In this document: positions 1-6,032 of the stretch, piece after piece
How the letters are laid out: every line of letters starts with the position of its first letter
Numbering within the stretch: position 1 is the stretch's first letter
Assembly: GCA_038232415.1 (NCBI GenBank)
Contig: JBBSHY010000016.1
Span: 1 to 24,058, forward strand
DNA length: 24,058 bases
Source: JBBRXZ01 sp038232415
GTDB lineage: Bacteria; Patescibacteriota; Saccharimonadia; Saccharimonadales; UBA4665
Reading direction: 5' to 3'
Notes under the pieces: model-generated
What the model was told of the DNA's origin: nothing
The model's database searches: none
Seen by the model: the letters and a program-made list of their open reading frames with translations, nothing else
Program-made: the position numbers and the translations under genes

Positions 1-18
1 GAAAAAGGTTAGTCTCAT
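1..18 (-). CDS. Start of an unidentified gene running off the left edge
   Basis: An ATG at 16-18 on the minus strand opens a frame M-R-L-T-F-F that leaves the window after six codons. It lies 9 nt downstream of a near-consensus promoter (TTGACG-17-TATAAT), the same short -10-to-ATG distance seen at clpP, tig and other genes here. Six codons are too few to name a product, and the true product could instead be an RNA. The position after clpP is where clpX sits in many bacteria, but these residues give no support for clpX. Confidence 0.3.
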
Positions 19-27
19 ATAAAGAAG

Positions 28-56
28 ATTATAATAGTATTAGTACAATACGTCAA
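28..56 (-). promoter_or_regulatory. Sigma70-type promoter downstream of clpP
   Basis: On the minus strand, TTGACG (51-56) and TATAAT (28-33) are separated by exactly 17 nt. The spacer holds an inverted repeat GTATT-N5-AATAC (37-51), a possible operator. It points out of the window to the left, away from clpP, and so would drive whatever follows clpP. The short clpP-to-promoter gap shows no clear terminator hairpin. Confidence 0.65.
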
Positions 57-74
57 CTTTATGGTAGAAAGATT

Positions 75-671
75 TTAGTTGAGTTTCGGCGGCCTTTCAA
101 TGACGGCGTCGACGATGCCATAGGTTTTGGCTTCTTCGGAGGTAAGCCATTTGTCACGTTCCATGTCTTCATGGATTTTAGAGGCTTTTTGGCCGGTGTT
201 TTTGGCCATGATTTCTTCCAGCAATTTTTTGATTCGGAGTGATTCGCGAAGGTCGATTTCCTGATCGGTAACTTTTCCGCGCGTCCCGGATGATGGCTGG
301 TGGATCATAACCGTGGAGTTAGGTAACGCGTAGCGCTTGCCTTTGGTGCCGCTGCTGAGCAGAAAGGCGGCGGCTGAGGCCTGGACACCTATACCGACAG
401 TTTGAATATCGTTAGTAACGTATTGCATGGTATCGTAAACGGCTAAAGCGTCATAAACACTGCCGCCGGGACTATTTATGTAAAAGAAGATGTCCTTTTT
501 GGCATCCTCAGCCTGCAGGAAAAGTAGTTGGGCAACGATTATGTTGGCGCTGGCCTCATTTACATCGCTTCCTAAGAAGATAATCCGGTCTTTTAATAGC
601 CGAGAGTAAATATCGTAGGCTCGCTCATAACGGCCTTCTTGCTCAATGACAGTAGGAATCAAAACGCTCAT
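75..671 (-). CDS. clpP: ATP-dependent Clp protease proteolytic subunit ClpP
   Basis: This is the serine peptidase subunit of the Clp protease, a cytoplasmic barrel that degrades proteins unfolded by a Clp ATPase; clpC, a likely partner, is at the right end of this window. The 198 residues are normal family length. The catalytic triad is visible: Ser99 in QASAAAF, His124 in MIHQP and Asp173 in ERDKW, with the NSPGGSV strand at 66-72. The usual S-M-G-A after the nucleophile is S-A-A-A here, a mild variation. The ATG lies 8 nt after a TATAAT box, so the mRNA should be almost leaderless, and no Shine-Dalgarno is present. A CIRCE element overlaps the promoter, pointing to HrcA heat-shock control. 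It follows tig, a common arrangement. Confidence 0.97.
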   Translation of the reverse strand: MSVLIPTVIEQEGRYERAYDIYSRLLKDRIIFLGSDVNEASANIIVAQLLFLQAEDAKKDIFFYINSPGGSVYDALAVYDTMQYVTNDIQTVGIGVQASAAAFLLSSGTKGKRYALPNSTVMIHQPSSGTRGKVTDQEIDLRESLRIKKLLEEIMAKNTGQKASKIHEDMERDKWLTSEEAKTYGIVDAVIERPPKLN

Positions 672-679
672 TAAGTTAC

Positions 680-708
680 ATTATAGAAAATTAGCACTCG
701 CTAGTCAA
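680..708 (-). promoter_or_regulatory. clpP promoter
   Basis: On the minus strand TTGACT (703-708), a 17-nt spacer and a perfect TATAAT (680-685) precede the clpP ATG by 8 nt. The -35 box lies in the loop of the CIRCE operator, so repressor binding would block polymerase directly. It gives clpP its own promoter, independent of tig. Confidence 0.85.
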
Positions 709-717
709 GAGTGCCAA
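691..717 (-). promoter_or_regulatory. CIRCE operator (HrcA binding site) upstream of clpP
   Basis: On the minus strand the sequence reads TTGGCACTC, nine bases, GAGTGCTAA. The established CIRCE consensus is TTAGCACTC-N9-GAGTGCTAA, so this copy differs at one base and has exactly the right spacer. It overlaps the clpP promoter boxes. CIRCE is bound by the HrcA repressor and is usually found at groESL and dnaK operons. No hrcA gene is in the window. Confidence 0.9.
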
Positions 718-755
718 TCAACTGGCTATAACACTTTCCAGTAGCTGGCTACAGA

Positions 756-2045
756 TCACGATTCTTGGGCGGCATAAGTGCGGAGTTTGTCGAGGGTTTT
801 TTCGGTCATCAGGCGGGAATGGATGTCACGCTGGTTTTCGGGCTTATCCAGTTCGGCCTGCATAGCGGCATCGGTATATTGGCCTTTTAGGAGCTGGATG
901 CGGATTTCGACTTCTTCGGGGGTAACAGAAATATGCTCCAGATGTGAGATTTCGCCTAAGAGGAGACCGGCTTTGACGCGAAGTTCAGCGGACTCGCGTT
1001 GTTTTTCGCGGTGAGCCTCAGCGTCAAGGCCTTCGGCGTCCAGATGTTCCTGCCAGGTCTGACCGCGGTAAACGACATTCCGCTTTTCTTCCTCTTCTAT
1101 GCGGTCTATTTCTTCGTCTACCAAACTTTTAGGAATGGCGACGGTACTTTTTGAGGCAATCTTCTCCAGCAATTCGTTATCATAAGCCCGGTTGGCTTCC
1201 TGCTGTTTCTCGGCTTTAAGCTGCTTTTTAATATCGGCTTTTAGCTCACTGAGTGTTTTGAATGGTCCTATAGTGGCGGCGAAAGTGTCATCAAGTTTGG
1301 CCTGCGTAACTTCCTGCACTTTGCTGGCAGTGACGGCAAAGCTGACTTTCCGGTTTTGCAAGTCTTTAGAGCTGTAGTCTTTAGGAAAAGTCAGCGTAAA
1401 AGTTTTTTTACCGCCGCCTTTGACACCGACAATTTCATCTTCAAACCCAGGTATAAAGCTGTTACTGCCTAGTAATAACGGATAATCTTTGCCGTCTGCT
1501 CCGCTTATAGGCTCGCCAGTTTTAGAGTCAGTACCCCTAAAATCAATCACTACTTCATCGCCCGTCTTGGCCGCCCGGCTTACTTCTTTTTTTACGGCAG
1601 CTCGAATGCGTAGATTATCTAGCACAGCAGTAACATCTTTAGTGGTAACCTCGACTTTTCTAGGCGCTAACTTAATCTTTTTGTAGTCGGCCAGCTTAAT
1701 ATCACCGATAGCTTCCACTTCGGCTGTAAATTCCAACGTAGTATATGGTACGAATTTAGTAAGCGAGACTTGCGGTGAAGCAACAGGCCGAAGTTTTTCC
1801 TGCTCCACAGCGCTAACGTACAGTTTGTTAATCGCTTGGTCGACAAATTCAGATTGTAAGGCTGCTGGATCAAGCTGCTTCTCTACGAGAGTAGCCGGCG
1901 CTTTGCCTGGTCGAAAACCAGGGACTTTGGCCGTTTGGCTAAGCCGCTCGATAACTTCCTGCTTTACGGCATCCAGCAAGACCTTATTAGCCACGATGCT
2001 TAATTTGATTTTAGTGGGTGTAAGCTGCTCTTTTTGAATCTGCAT
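756..2045 (-). CDS. tig: Trigger factor (ribosome-associated chaperone and prolyl isomerase)
   Basis: Trigger factor binds near the ribosome exit tunnel and shields nascent chains. The 429 residues match family length. The ribosome-binding signature GFRPGKAP lies at 43-50 in the N-terminal domain. A central FKBP-type domain covers roughly 150-245 (GDEVVIDFRG, then FIPGFEDEIVG), followed by the helical C-terminal chaperone domain. The ATG lies 8 nt after a TAAACT -10 box, with TGGAAA 17 nt further upstream, so little leader is expected and no Shine-Dalgarno is seen. clpP follows after 84 nt with its own promoter. Confidence 0.96.
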   Translation of the reverse strand: MQIQKEQLTPTKIKLSIVANKVLLDAVKQEVIERLSQTAKVPGFRPGKAPATLVEKQLDPAALQSEFVDQAINKLYVSAVEQEKLRPVASPQVSLTKFVPYTTLEFTAEVEAIGDIKLADYKKIKLAPRKVEVTTKDVTAVLDNLRIRAAVKKEVSRAAKTGDEVVIDFRGTDSKTGEPISGADGKDYPLLLGSNSFIPGFEDEIVGVKGGGKKTFTLTFPKDYSSKDLQNRKVSFAVTASKVQEVTQAKLDDTFAATIGPFKTLSELKADIKKQLKAEKQQEANRAYDNELLEKIASKSTVAIPKSLVDEEIDRIEEEEKRNVVYRGQTWQEHLDAEGLDAEAHREKQRESAELRVKAGLLLGEISHLEHISVTPEEVEIRIQLLKGQYTDAAMQAELDKPENQRDIHSRLMTEKTLDKLRTYAAQES

Positions 2046-2053
2046 AAGGTGTT

Positions 2054-2082
2054 AGTTTAACAGGTTGAGTAACACTTTTCCA
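2054..2082 (-). promoter_or_regulatory. Probable tig promoter
   Basis: On the minus strand TGGAAA (2077-2082, four of six matches to TTGACA) lies 17 nt from TAAACT (2054-2059, four of six matches to TATAAT). The ATG follows 8 nt later. Each box alone is weak, but spacing and distance match the better promoters of the window. Confidence 0.5.
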
Positions 2083-2085
2083 GGT

Positions 2086-2541
2086 CTAACTAAAAAATGG
2101 TATTAACACAAAGATAGCTGCCACAAACCACGCTACTTCTACGAACGCGCCTATCGGCCGTTGGAACCACTGAATACCGGCAGCAAACTTGGCATATACA
2201 CTGCGGTGCCACGCCCGGCCCTGACGAGCCTTTAGGTATCGGTTGATCCATAGAAAATCAGGCGAGGTTGCCAGAAAGGCGCAAACTGAAGCCAGTAACC
2301 AATGTTTAGGCTGGAAAATAGTCAGGCAAACTACTAACAAAAAGCAAAGGATTGCTTCAATTATCAGATAGTTACGAAAACCTTTCGTTCTGAGCAACTT
2401 TTCCTTGGGCATCGAGCTGGCATAATGCGGCAAGGCATCACACGCAAAATGTGAGGCAATTGCCGCTGGCACGGCAAGTACCGGCTCACCTACCAGCAAT
2501 CCAATTACCGCGCCAGTCAGCGCGTGATTAATGGCCGTCAT
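2086..2541 (-). CDS. Small integral membrane protein, possibly metal-dependent-hydrolase-like
   Basis: The 151-residue protein has about three to four hydrophobic segments (near 8-30, 57-76, 81-95 and 130-150). Histidines and acidic residues cluster at membrane edges: NHALTG with His6, then HFACDALPH with His31, Asp35 and His39, then SPDFLW with Asp95, and His112. Such H-x3-D-x3-H spacing at a membrane boundary resembles the YdjM/DUF457 type of putative membrane hydrolases, but the match is loose and from memory. Its ATG begins 2 nt after the hisS stop, so it is very likely translated by coupling in the hisS operon. No link to tRNA charging is evident, and the function is unknown. Confidence 0.75.
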   Translation of the reverse strand: MTAINHALTGAVIGLLVGEPVLAVPAAIASHFACDALPHYASSMPKEKLLRTKGFRNYLIIEAILCFLLVVCLTIFQPKHWLLASVCAFLATSPDFLWINRYLKARQGRAWHRSVYAKFAAGIQWFQRPIGAFVEVAWFVAAIFVLIPFFS

Positions 2542-2543
2542 GA

Positions 2544-3848
2544 CTAACGGATGATGTCCTTCACGGTTTTGGCTATATCTTTCACGCTCGACCTTTGCTC
2601 TTTACCGGTTTTCAGATTTTTAAGTGTAAATTTCTGCTCTTTTAGTTCGCCCTCACCAATGATTAAGACATGGGCAATGCCTTTTTTATCGGCTGTTTTT
2701 AATTGATCGCCGATTTTCTTGCCGCTTAAGTCAACCGCCAAGTTCAGTCCGGCTGCCCTGAGTTGAGCGATGGGTTGCTGCGCTAAGTCGAGAACATTGC
2801 CGACCAAAACAACATAAAGGGCGGTTTCCGGCTTTTGATCGGGCATTAGATGATGAGTTTCCAGAAAGTTTGCGAGGGTCACGTCGCCCCAACCAAAGCC
2901 AACAGTAGGCACTGTCGTTACGCCAAACAATCCTACCAAGCCGTCATAGCGGCCCCCGCCAAGCATCGAGCGATTATTATCGGGATTAGTGTCGAAGACT
3001 TCAAAAACTATCCCGGTATAGTAGTCGAATCCGCGCATAAGCGTGCTGTCAAAACTGACATTGGTCAGGCCAGCGGCTTTTAGTTGACCGAGTAACAGCC
3101 TTAGCTCCTTGGCAGCTGGCTGGTGCTGGGCTTCAGCTGGTAAGTCCCGTAGATTCTTAGCATCCAATAAGGCTAATAATTTCTCGTTTATGCCGGTTTG
3201 GCGCTCTTTGGCGCTCAAAACATTATCTGCTTTGGTGATGAAGGTGCTGCGGTCCATTTTGTGCAGCTTGTCGATCAATTTACCTAGGTTGTAGCGGGTT
3301 TTTTCAGACAGGCCCAAATAGTCTGTCAGCAAATAATCAACTAGTCCGCGGTGGTTTAAGCGGATTTCATACATACTAGACCTAGCGCCAAACGTCTTAA
3401 AAATAGTATCGACCAAGGTGATCATCTCCAGTTCAGCACCGGTGTCTTTGACGCCAAAAATATCTACGTTAAGCTGCCAGTGCTCGCGCAGGCGGCCGCG
3501 CTGCGGCCGCTCGTAACGCCACAGATTGGGAATGCTATACCAGCGAAGCGGATAGCTTAGTTCCTGGCGTCTGGCAGCTACCATGCGGCTAACAGTCGGT
3601 GTCATCTCCGGCCGAACAACAACTTTACGGCCGCCACGATCCGTGAAAGTATAGGTCTGCTCGTTAACGATTTCCTCACCGGTCTTGGCTAAGTATATAT
3701 CCAGCGGCTCGAGTATGGGCGCATCATACTCTTCATAGCCAAAACGTTCTGCGGTTGCGCGCCATATATTGAACATGTACTTCTGCAAACGTTTTTCTTG
3801 CGGGTAAAAATCCCGCGCGCCTTTGTAAGGTTGGGTCGATAGAGCCAT
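2544..3848 (-). CDS. hisS: Histidyl-tRNA synthetase
   Basis: This class II synthetase charges tRNA-His. The 434 residues contain KGARDFYP near 9-16, TFTDRGGRKVVVRPEMTPT covering the ATP-binding region near 67-85, motif 2 around 110-132 (WRYERPQRGRLREHWQLNVDIFG), the HisRS signature RGFDYYTGIVFEVFD, motif 3 LGGGRYDGL and a C-terminal HGTP anticodon-binding domain. RPEMTP, PLRWYSIPNLWRYE and REHWQLNVDIFG resemble archaeal/eukaryotic HisRS more than the usual bacterial RPEGTA and RYRQFHQ forms. AGGAG lies 11 nt before the ATG, and the ATG falls in the loop of a 7-bp hairpin (3839-3857). A HisB-N-like phosphatase gene lies just upstream on the same strand. Confidence 0.96.
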   Translation of the reverse strand: MALSTQPYKGARDFYPQEKRLQKYMFNIWRATAERFGYEEYDAPILEPLDIYLAKTGEEIVNEQTYTFTDRGGRKVVVRPEMTPTVSRMVAARRQELSYPLRWYSIPNLWRYERPQRGRLREHWQLNVDIFGVKDTGAELEMITLVDTIFKTFGARSSMYEIRLNHRGLVDYLLTDYLGLSEKTRYNLGKLIDKLHKMDRSTFITKADNVLSAKERQTGINEKLLALLDAKNLRDLPAEAQHQPAAKELRLLLGQLKAAGLTNVSFDSTLMRGFDYYTGIVFEVFDTNPDNNRSMLGGGRYDGLVGLFGVTTVPTVGFGWGDVTLANFLETHHLMPDQKPETALYVVLVGNVLDLAQQPIAQLRAAGLNLAVDLSGKKIGDQLKTADKKGIAHVLIIGEGELKEQKFTLKNLKTGKEQRSSVKDIAKTVKDIIR

Positions 3849-3857
3849 TAGCTCTAT
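3839..3857 (-). other. Hairpin enclosing the hisS start codon
   Basis: ATAGAGC and GCTCTAT form a perfect 7-bp stem whose five-base loop TAATG contains the ATG. AGGAG lies just 5' of the stem. It could modulate translation initiation, or it may be chance. Confidence 0.35.
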
Positions 3858-3911
3858 TCTCCTATAGGTCTAGCTTCAAAACAAGAAGCCGTGCCCATGT
3901 AATCAGCTAGA

Positions 3912-4430
3912 TCACTCTTCGATTATCGGTTTAATTGCTGTGAGGAAATTGCCGTTAGTGGTCATGGGAATGAAGCGCAGGCCTAAGTTTTCCGCTAGCT
4001 CCTCATCGGTTGCCCGGTCGCCGCAGACGAATGAAAGCTGCATGTCAATGGCTCTGCTTTCCATAAACTTGTCCAGTAAGGTCGTTTGGGGCTTTCGGCA
4101 TGAACAATTATCAGACGCAAAGTGAGGACAGATAAAAATCTCTTCGAAAGTAATTCCGGCCTTCTGAAAAATTTTGAGCATGGCTTTTTGAGGGCGTTCA
4201 AAATCGGCTGCAGGGAACGAAGGCGTGTCTATACCATTTTGATTAGTGATCATCACAAACTTGTATCCAAGCGATTTCAACCCGCTTAATCCCTCAATGA
4301 CGCCCTCCAAAATTCGTAACTTATCAAGATTATCAACCTGAAAGCTGTCTTGCGGTTCATCTATGAGCGTGCCGTCCCGATCCAGAATTGCATATTTTTG
4401 TCCGAGCTCAGAGACTGTCATAACCTTCAC
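3912..4430 (-). CDS. HAD phosphatase of the HisB-N (histidinol-phosphatase domain) type
   Basis: This predicted Mg-dependent HAD phosphatase resembles the N-terminal half of E. coli HisB, which dephosphorylates histidinol phosphate. Nucleophile and acid/base are Asp17 and Asp19 in DRDGTLI, motif II is ITNQNG at 61-66, and the late acidic motif is GDRATD at 137-142. A zinc loop CPH...CSC supplies Cys101, His103, Cys109 and Cys111. Extra HisB-like signatures are EPQDSFQVD, SFPAADF and ICPH; these favour HisB-N over the related GmhB. The 172 residues equal one HAD domain, so the dehydratase half of HisB is absent. The GTG start overlaps the upstream stop by one base (TAGTG); an ATG at 4421 is the alternative. 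hisS follows after 63 nt. No other histidine-synthesis gene is visible. Confidence 0.88.
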   Translation of the reverse strand: MKVMTVSELGQKYAILDRDGTLIDEPQDSFQVDNLDKLRILEGVIEGLSGLKSLGYKFVMITNQNGIDTPSFPAADFERPQKAMLKIFQKAGITFEEIFICPHFASDNCSCRKPQTTLLDKFMESRAIDMQLSFVCGDRATDEELAENLGLRFIPMTTNGNFLTAIKPIIEE

Positions 4431-4774
4431 TAGGCGGTTTTGCGTTGCAGGGCTTTGATTTGAAAGGTGTGCCGATCAACAATGTCGTTAGTAACGTCAA
4501 TTTTGTTTTCGATGCGAACGACAGAAGTTTGCAGTTGACGAACATCGGTTTGCAGTTCTTTAATTTGACTATCCTGGCGGTCGAAACGCCGATCTATCTT
4601 GTCGAAACGCTGGTCTACTTTATCGAACCGCTGATATACTTTGTCGAACTGTTCAGAGATCAGCTGCAGGGCATCGCCAACTATACCACCTACTAAGTCA
4701 CCTACTATGTCACCGACAAGGCGGCCAACAATTTCTTCCACGTCTTGCCTGGTGGCTGGTTCTGCTGCAGTCAT
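4430..4774 (-). CDS. Coiled-coil heptad-repeat protein, function unknown
   Basis: About 114 residues. The N-terminal part carries tetrads ending in VG (RLVG-DIVG-DLVG-GIVG), giving glycine at every fourth position. Four near-identical heptads follow (EQFDKVY, QRFDKVD, QRFDKID, RRFDRQD), then more coiled-coil sequence to a basic end. This suggests an oligomeric, perhaps membrane-touching or scaffold protein; no enzyme motif is present. A TTG at 4792 could extend the frame, but it falls inside the spacer of the likely promoter (4781-4809), so the ATG at 4774, 6 nt after the -10 box, is chosen. It is transcribed into the phosphatase and hisS. Similar QRFDK repeats occur in many small uncharacterised proteins. 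Confidence 0.82.
   Translation of the reverse strand: MTAAEPATRQDVEEIVGRLVGDIVGDLVGGIVGDALQLISEQFDKVYQRFDKVDQRFDKIDRRFDRQDSQIKELQTDVRQLQTSVVRIENKIDVTNDIVDRHTFQIKALQRKTA
4571..4654 (-). repeat. Four tandem 21-nt repeats encoding heptads
   Basis: The core TCGAA(A/C)CG (plus strand) recurs at 4581, 4602, 4623 and, diverged, 4644, exactly 21 nt apart. Each unit encodes one seven-residue coiled-coil repeat. The units are similar at DNA level, so copy number may change by slippage without a frameshift. Confidence 0.85.
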
Positions 4775-4780
4775 AACCTC

Positions 4781-4809
4781 ATAATAGAACAAGAGCTCGC
4801 CCTGTCCAA
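4781..4809 (-). promoter_or_regulatory. Promoter of the coiled-coil/phosphatase/hisS group
   Basis: On the minus strand TTGGAC (4804-4809), a 17-nt spacer and TATTAT (4781-4786) lie 6 nt upstream of the ATG at 4774, predicting a leaderless mRNA. A perfect inverted repeat ATTAAC-TTTTT-GTTAAT (4816-4832) sits just upstream of the -35 box. It could be an operator or part of the end of the upstream toxin transcript. Confidence 0.6.
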
Positions 4810-4859
4810 CAACTCATTAACTTTTTGTTAATTTCGCCTGGGTTAATAAAGAAAATATT

Positions 4860-5297
4860 CTACAAGTACTTCAAATCTCGCGCGAAGATTTTTTTGAGAT
4901 CACCCGGGTGACAGATACCCATGCCTTGATAGGGGCTGAGTTTTAAAACTTCTTTGTCGGCTGAAACAAGCAGCTGTGCCTTAGCTTCGACGGCGCATTC
5001 GAATAACATATTGTCGTCTGGATCAGCTTTGACAACTTTGAGCACTTGCTGGGGTTTTACTACAGTTGCTACTTCGCGGACCGCCTCAACAAATTGCTTT
5101 ACTTTTTCTGGCGGCAGCTTAAACTTGTCCGTTAATTTTCTGGTTACTTCATTTAGGATTGCCTGGGATGTATATAAATCAAACGACCGGGCCTGCCGAC
5201 CGGCAATACGCAGCCAGGCTTCGGATGGTCCGGAAGGATTATTTGCCGCGGCTATATAGACGTTGCTGTCAAAAACTACTTTGAGTTTTGGGTTCAT
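4860..5297 (-). CDS. PIN-domain ribonuclease toxin (VapC-like)
   Basis: PIN-domain toxins are Mg-dependent ribonucleases that cut tRNA, rRNA or mRNA when their antitoxin is lost. The 145 residues start with KVVFDSNVYIAA, placing the first acidic ligand at Asp10. Glu50 lies in LNEVTRKL, DPDDN at 92-96 supplies Asp94/Asp95, and Asp114 lies in LLVSADKEVL, so the full acidic set is visible. The form resembles the COG1569-type PIN proteins rather than classic short VapC. The ATG overlaps the stop of the upstream ribbon-helix-helix gene by four bases (ATGA), the usual antitoxin-toxin arrangement. The RNA target cannot be told from sequence. Confidence 0.9.
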   Translation of the reverse strand: MNPKLKVVFDSNVYIAAANNPSGPSEAWLRIAGRQARSFDLYTSQAILNEVTRKLTDKFKLPPEKVKQFVEAVREVATVVKPQQVLKVVKADPDDNMLFECAVEAKAQLLVSADKEVLKLSPYQGMGICHPGDLKKIFARDLKYL

Positions 5298-5548
5298 TGC
5301 CGCTTGGCGAATTTACCCACACCTTTAAGATATTCAACGACGTCGTCGTCGGTTTCTATGCCGAGTTTAATAGCTGTAGCCCGCGAAGCAGCCTGGATTT
5401 CGTCCAGCGCCCTGCCAAACTTATAAGAACGGTACATATCGCGAAAAACCGCACTCTTAGAGCGTTGCTCCTGCTTGGCAATACGGTCAATTTCTCGCTT
5501 GACGTCTTCGCTCATAGAAAATGTCATGGCTGTTTGGGGGCTACTCAT
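5294..5548 (-). CDS. Ribbon-helix-helix antitoxin and autorepressor
   Basis: The 84-residue protein has an N-terminal strand (TAMTFSMSEDV, about 6-16) followed by two helices (KREIDRIAKQEQ and SKSAVFRDMYRSY), the CopG/MetJ-type DNA-binding fold. A variable acidic C-terminus (about 50-84) probably wraps the toxin. It is encoded before the PIN toxin and overlaps it by four bases. The ATG lies only 6 nt after the -10 box and no Shine-Dalgarno precedes it; Met8 is an alternative start but also lacks one. It probably represses its own operon through the dyad at 5557-5575. Confidence 0.9.
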   Translation of the reverse strand: MSSPQTAMTFSMSEDVKREIDRIAKQEQRSKSAVFRDMYRSYKFGRALDEIQAASRATAIKLGIETDDDVVEYLKGVGKFAKRQ

Positions 5549-5554
5549 ATCTCT

Positions 5555-5583
5555 ATACTATTAGAAACTAATAGTGCTGTCAA
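5555..5583 (-). promoter_or_regulatory. Toxin-antitoxin promoter, leaderless type
   Basis: On the minus strand TTGACA (5578-5583, perfect), a 17-nt spacer and TAGTAT (5555-5560). The antitoxin ATG follows 6 nt later, so transcription should begin at or next to the start codon. Confidence 0.8.
5557..5575. promoter_or_regulatory. Operator dyad of the toxin-antitoxin operon
   Basis: A perfect inverted repeat ACTATTAG-AAA-CTAATAGT fills the space between the -35 and -10 boxes. Ribbon-helix-helix antitoxins commonly bind such dyads to repress their own operon, so this is the likely autoregulation site. Confidence 0.75.
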
Positions 5584-5597
5584 CGGACCCGCCGCCC

Positions 5598-6023
5598 TTA
5601 AGAGTCTATCGCCCCGACTTCTTTTAAGTATTTTTCTAGTTCCTTGCGTTCTTCTCGGGTCAGCTCTCTTGATTCACCATTTTCTTCTCTAGTCCATCCA
5701 GTGTTGTACGCGCGATAAGTGTTATAACGTCCAACAAACTCATCTACGTCTTCAGGGTGGATTCCATAAGCATGGTAGTTACCGTCAATAGTATCCGTGT
5801 TGACACGTAGCCCAACTGCGAGATTAGGATGCCGATATTGTTCCATCGGATGATTAATGAAAGCTGGGTCAATATACCTACTAGCATATTGGCACTGTTC
5901 CCCAAGTAGCTGGCGAGCTACATCTCCGAACACAATAAGGCCATCTTCCATAAGTCCATATGTACGCCCGGCTTCGTCTCGTAAAGCAGGTTGTCCTAGC
6001 TTTTCACCTGTTTTAAACTCCAT
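5598..6023 (-). CDS. Uncharacterised 141-residue protein, second gene of an unknown pair
   Basis: I do not recognise this protein. It appears soluble, with no signal peptide or membrane segment. It starts MEFKTGEKLGQP, has a central region rich in Tyr, His and Asn (about 45-105, including GNYHAYGIHPEDVDEFVGRY), and ends in a charged helix with many Glu, Arg and Lys residues (about 110-138). A strong Shine-Dalgarno, GAGGAG, lies about 5 nt before the ATG and overlaps the stop of the upstream gene, 9 nt away, so both proteins should be made together. Context (a toxin-antitoxin pair on one side, a tRNA gene on the other) fits an accessory insertion site. The function is unknown. Confidence 0.78.
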   Translation of the reverse strand: MEFKTGEKLGQPALRDEAGRTYGLMEDGLIVFGDVARQLLGEQCQYASRYIDPAFINHPMEQYRHPNLAVGLRVNTDTIDGNYHAYGIHPEDVDEFVGRYNTYRAYNTGWTREENGESRELTREERKELEKYLKEVGAIDS

Positions 6024-6032
6024 AACTACTCC

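Noticed and set aside
4571..4654. Regular 21-nt repeats as a CRISPR array
   Set aside because: The units are contiguous without spacers, lie inside a coding frame and encode heptads of a coiled coil.
4775..4792. TTG at 4792 as start of the coiled-coil protein
   Set aside because: It falls within the -10/spacer region of a good promoter; the ATG at 4774 fits the 6-nt layout seen at other genes.
5288..5692. Plus-strand open frame of 134 codons
   Set aside because: It lies antisense to the antitoxin gene and part of the next gene, has no promoter or ribosome-binding site, and shows no domain; the minus-strand frames have clear families and coupling.
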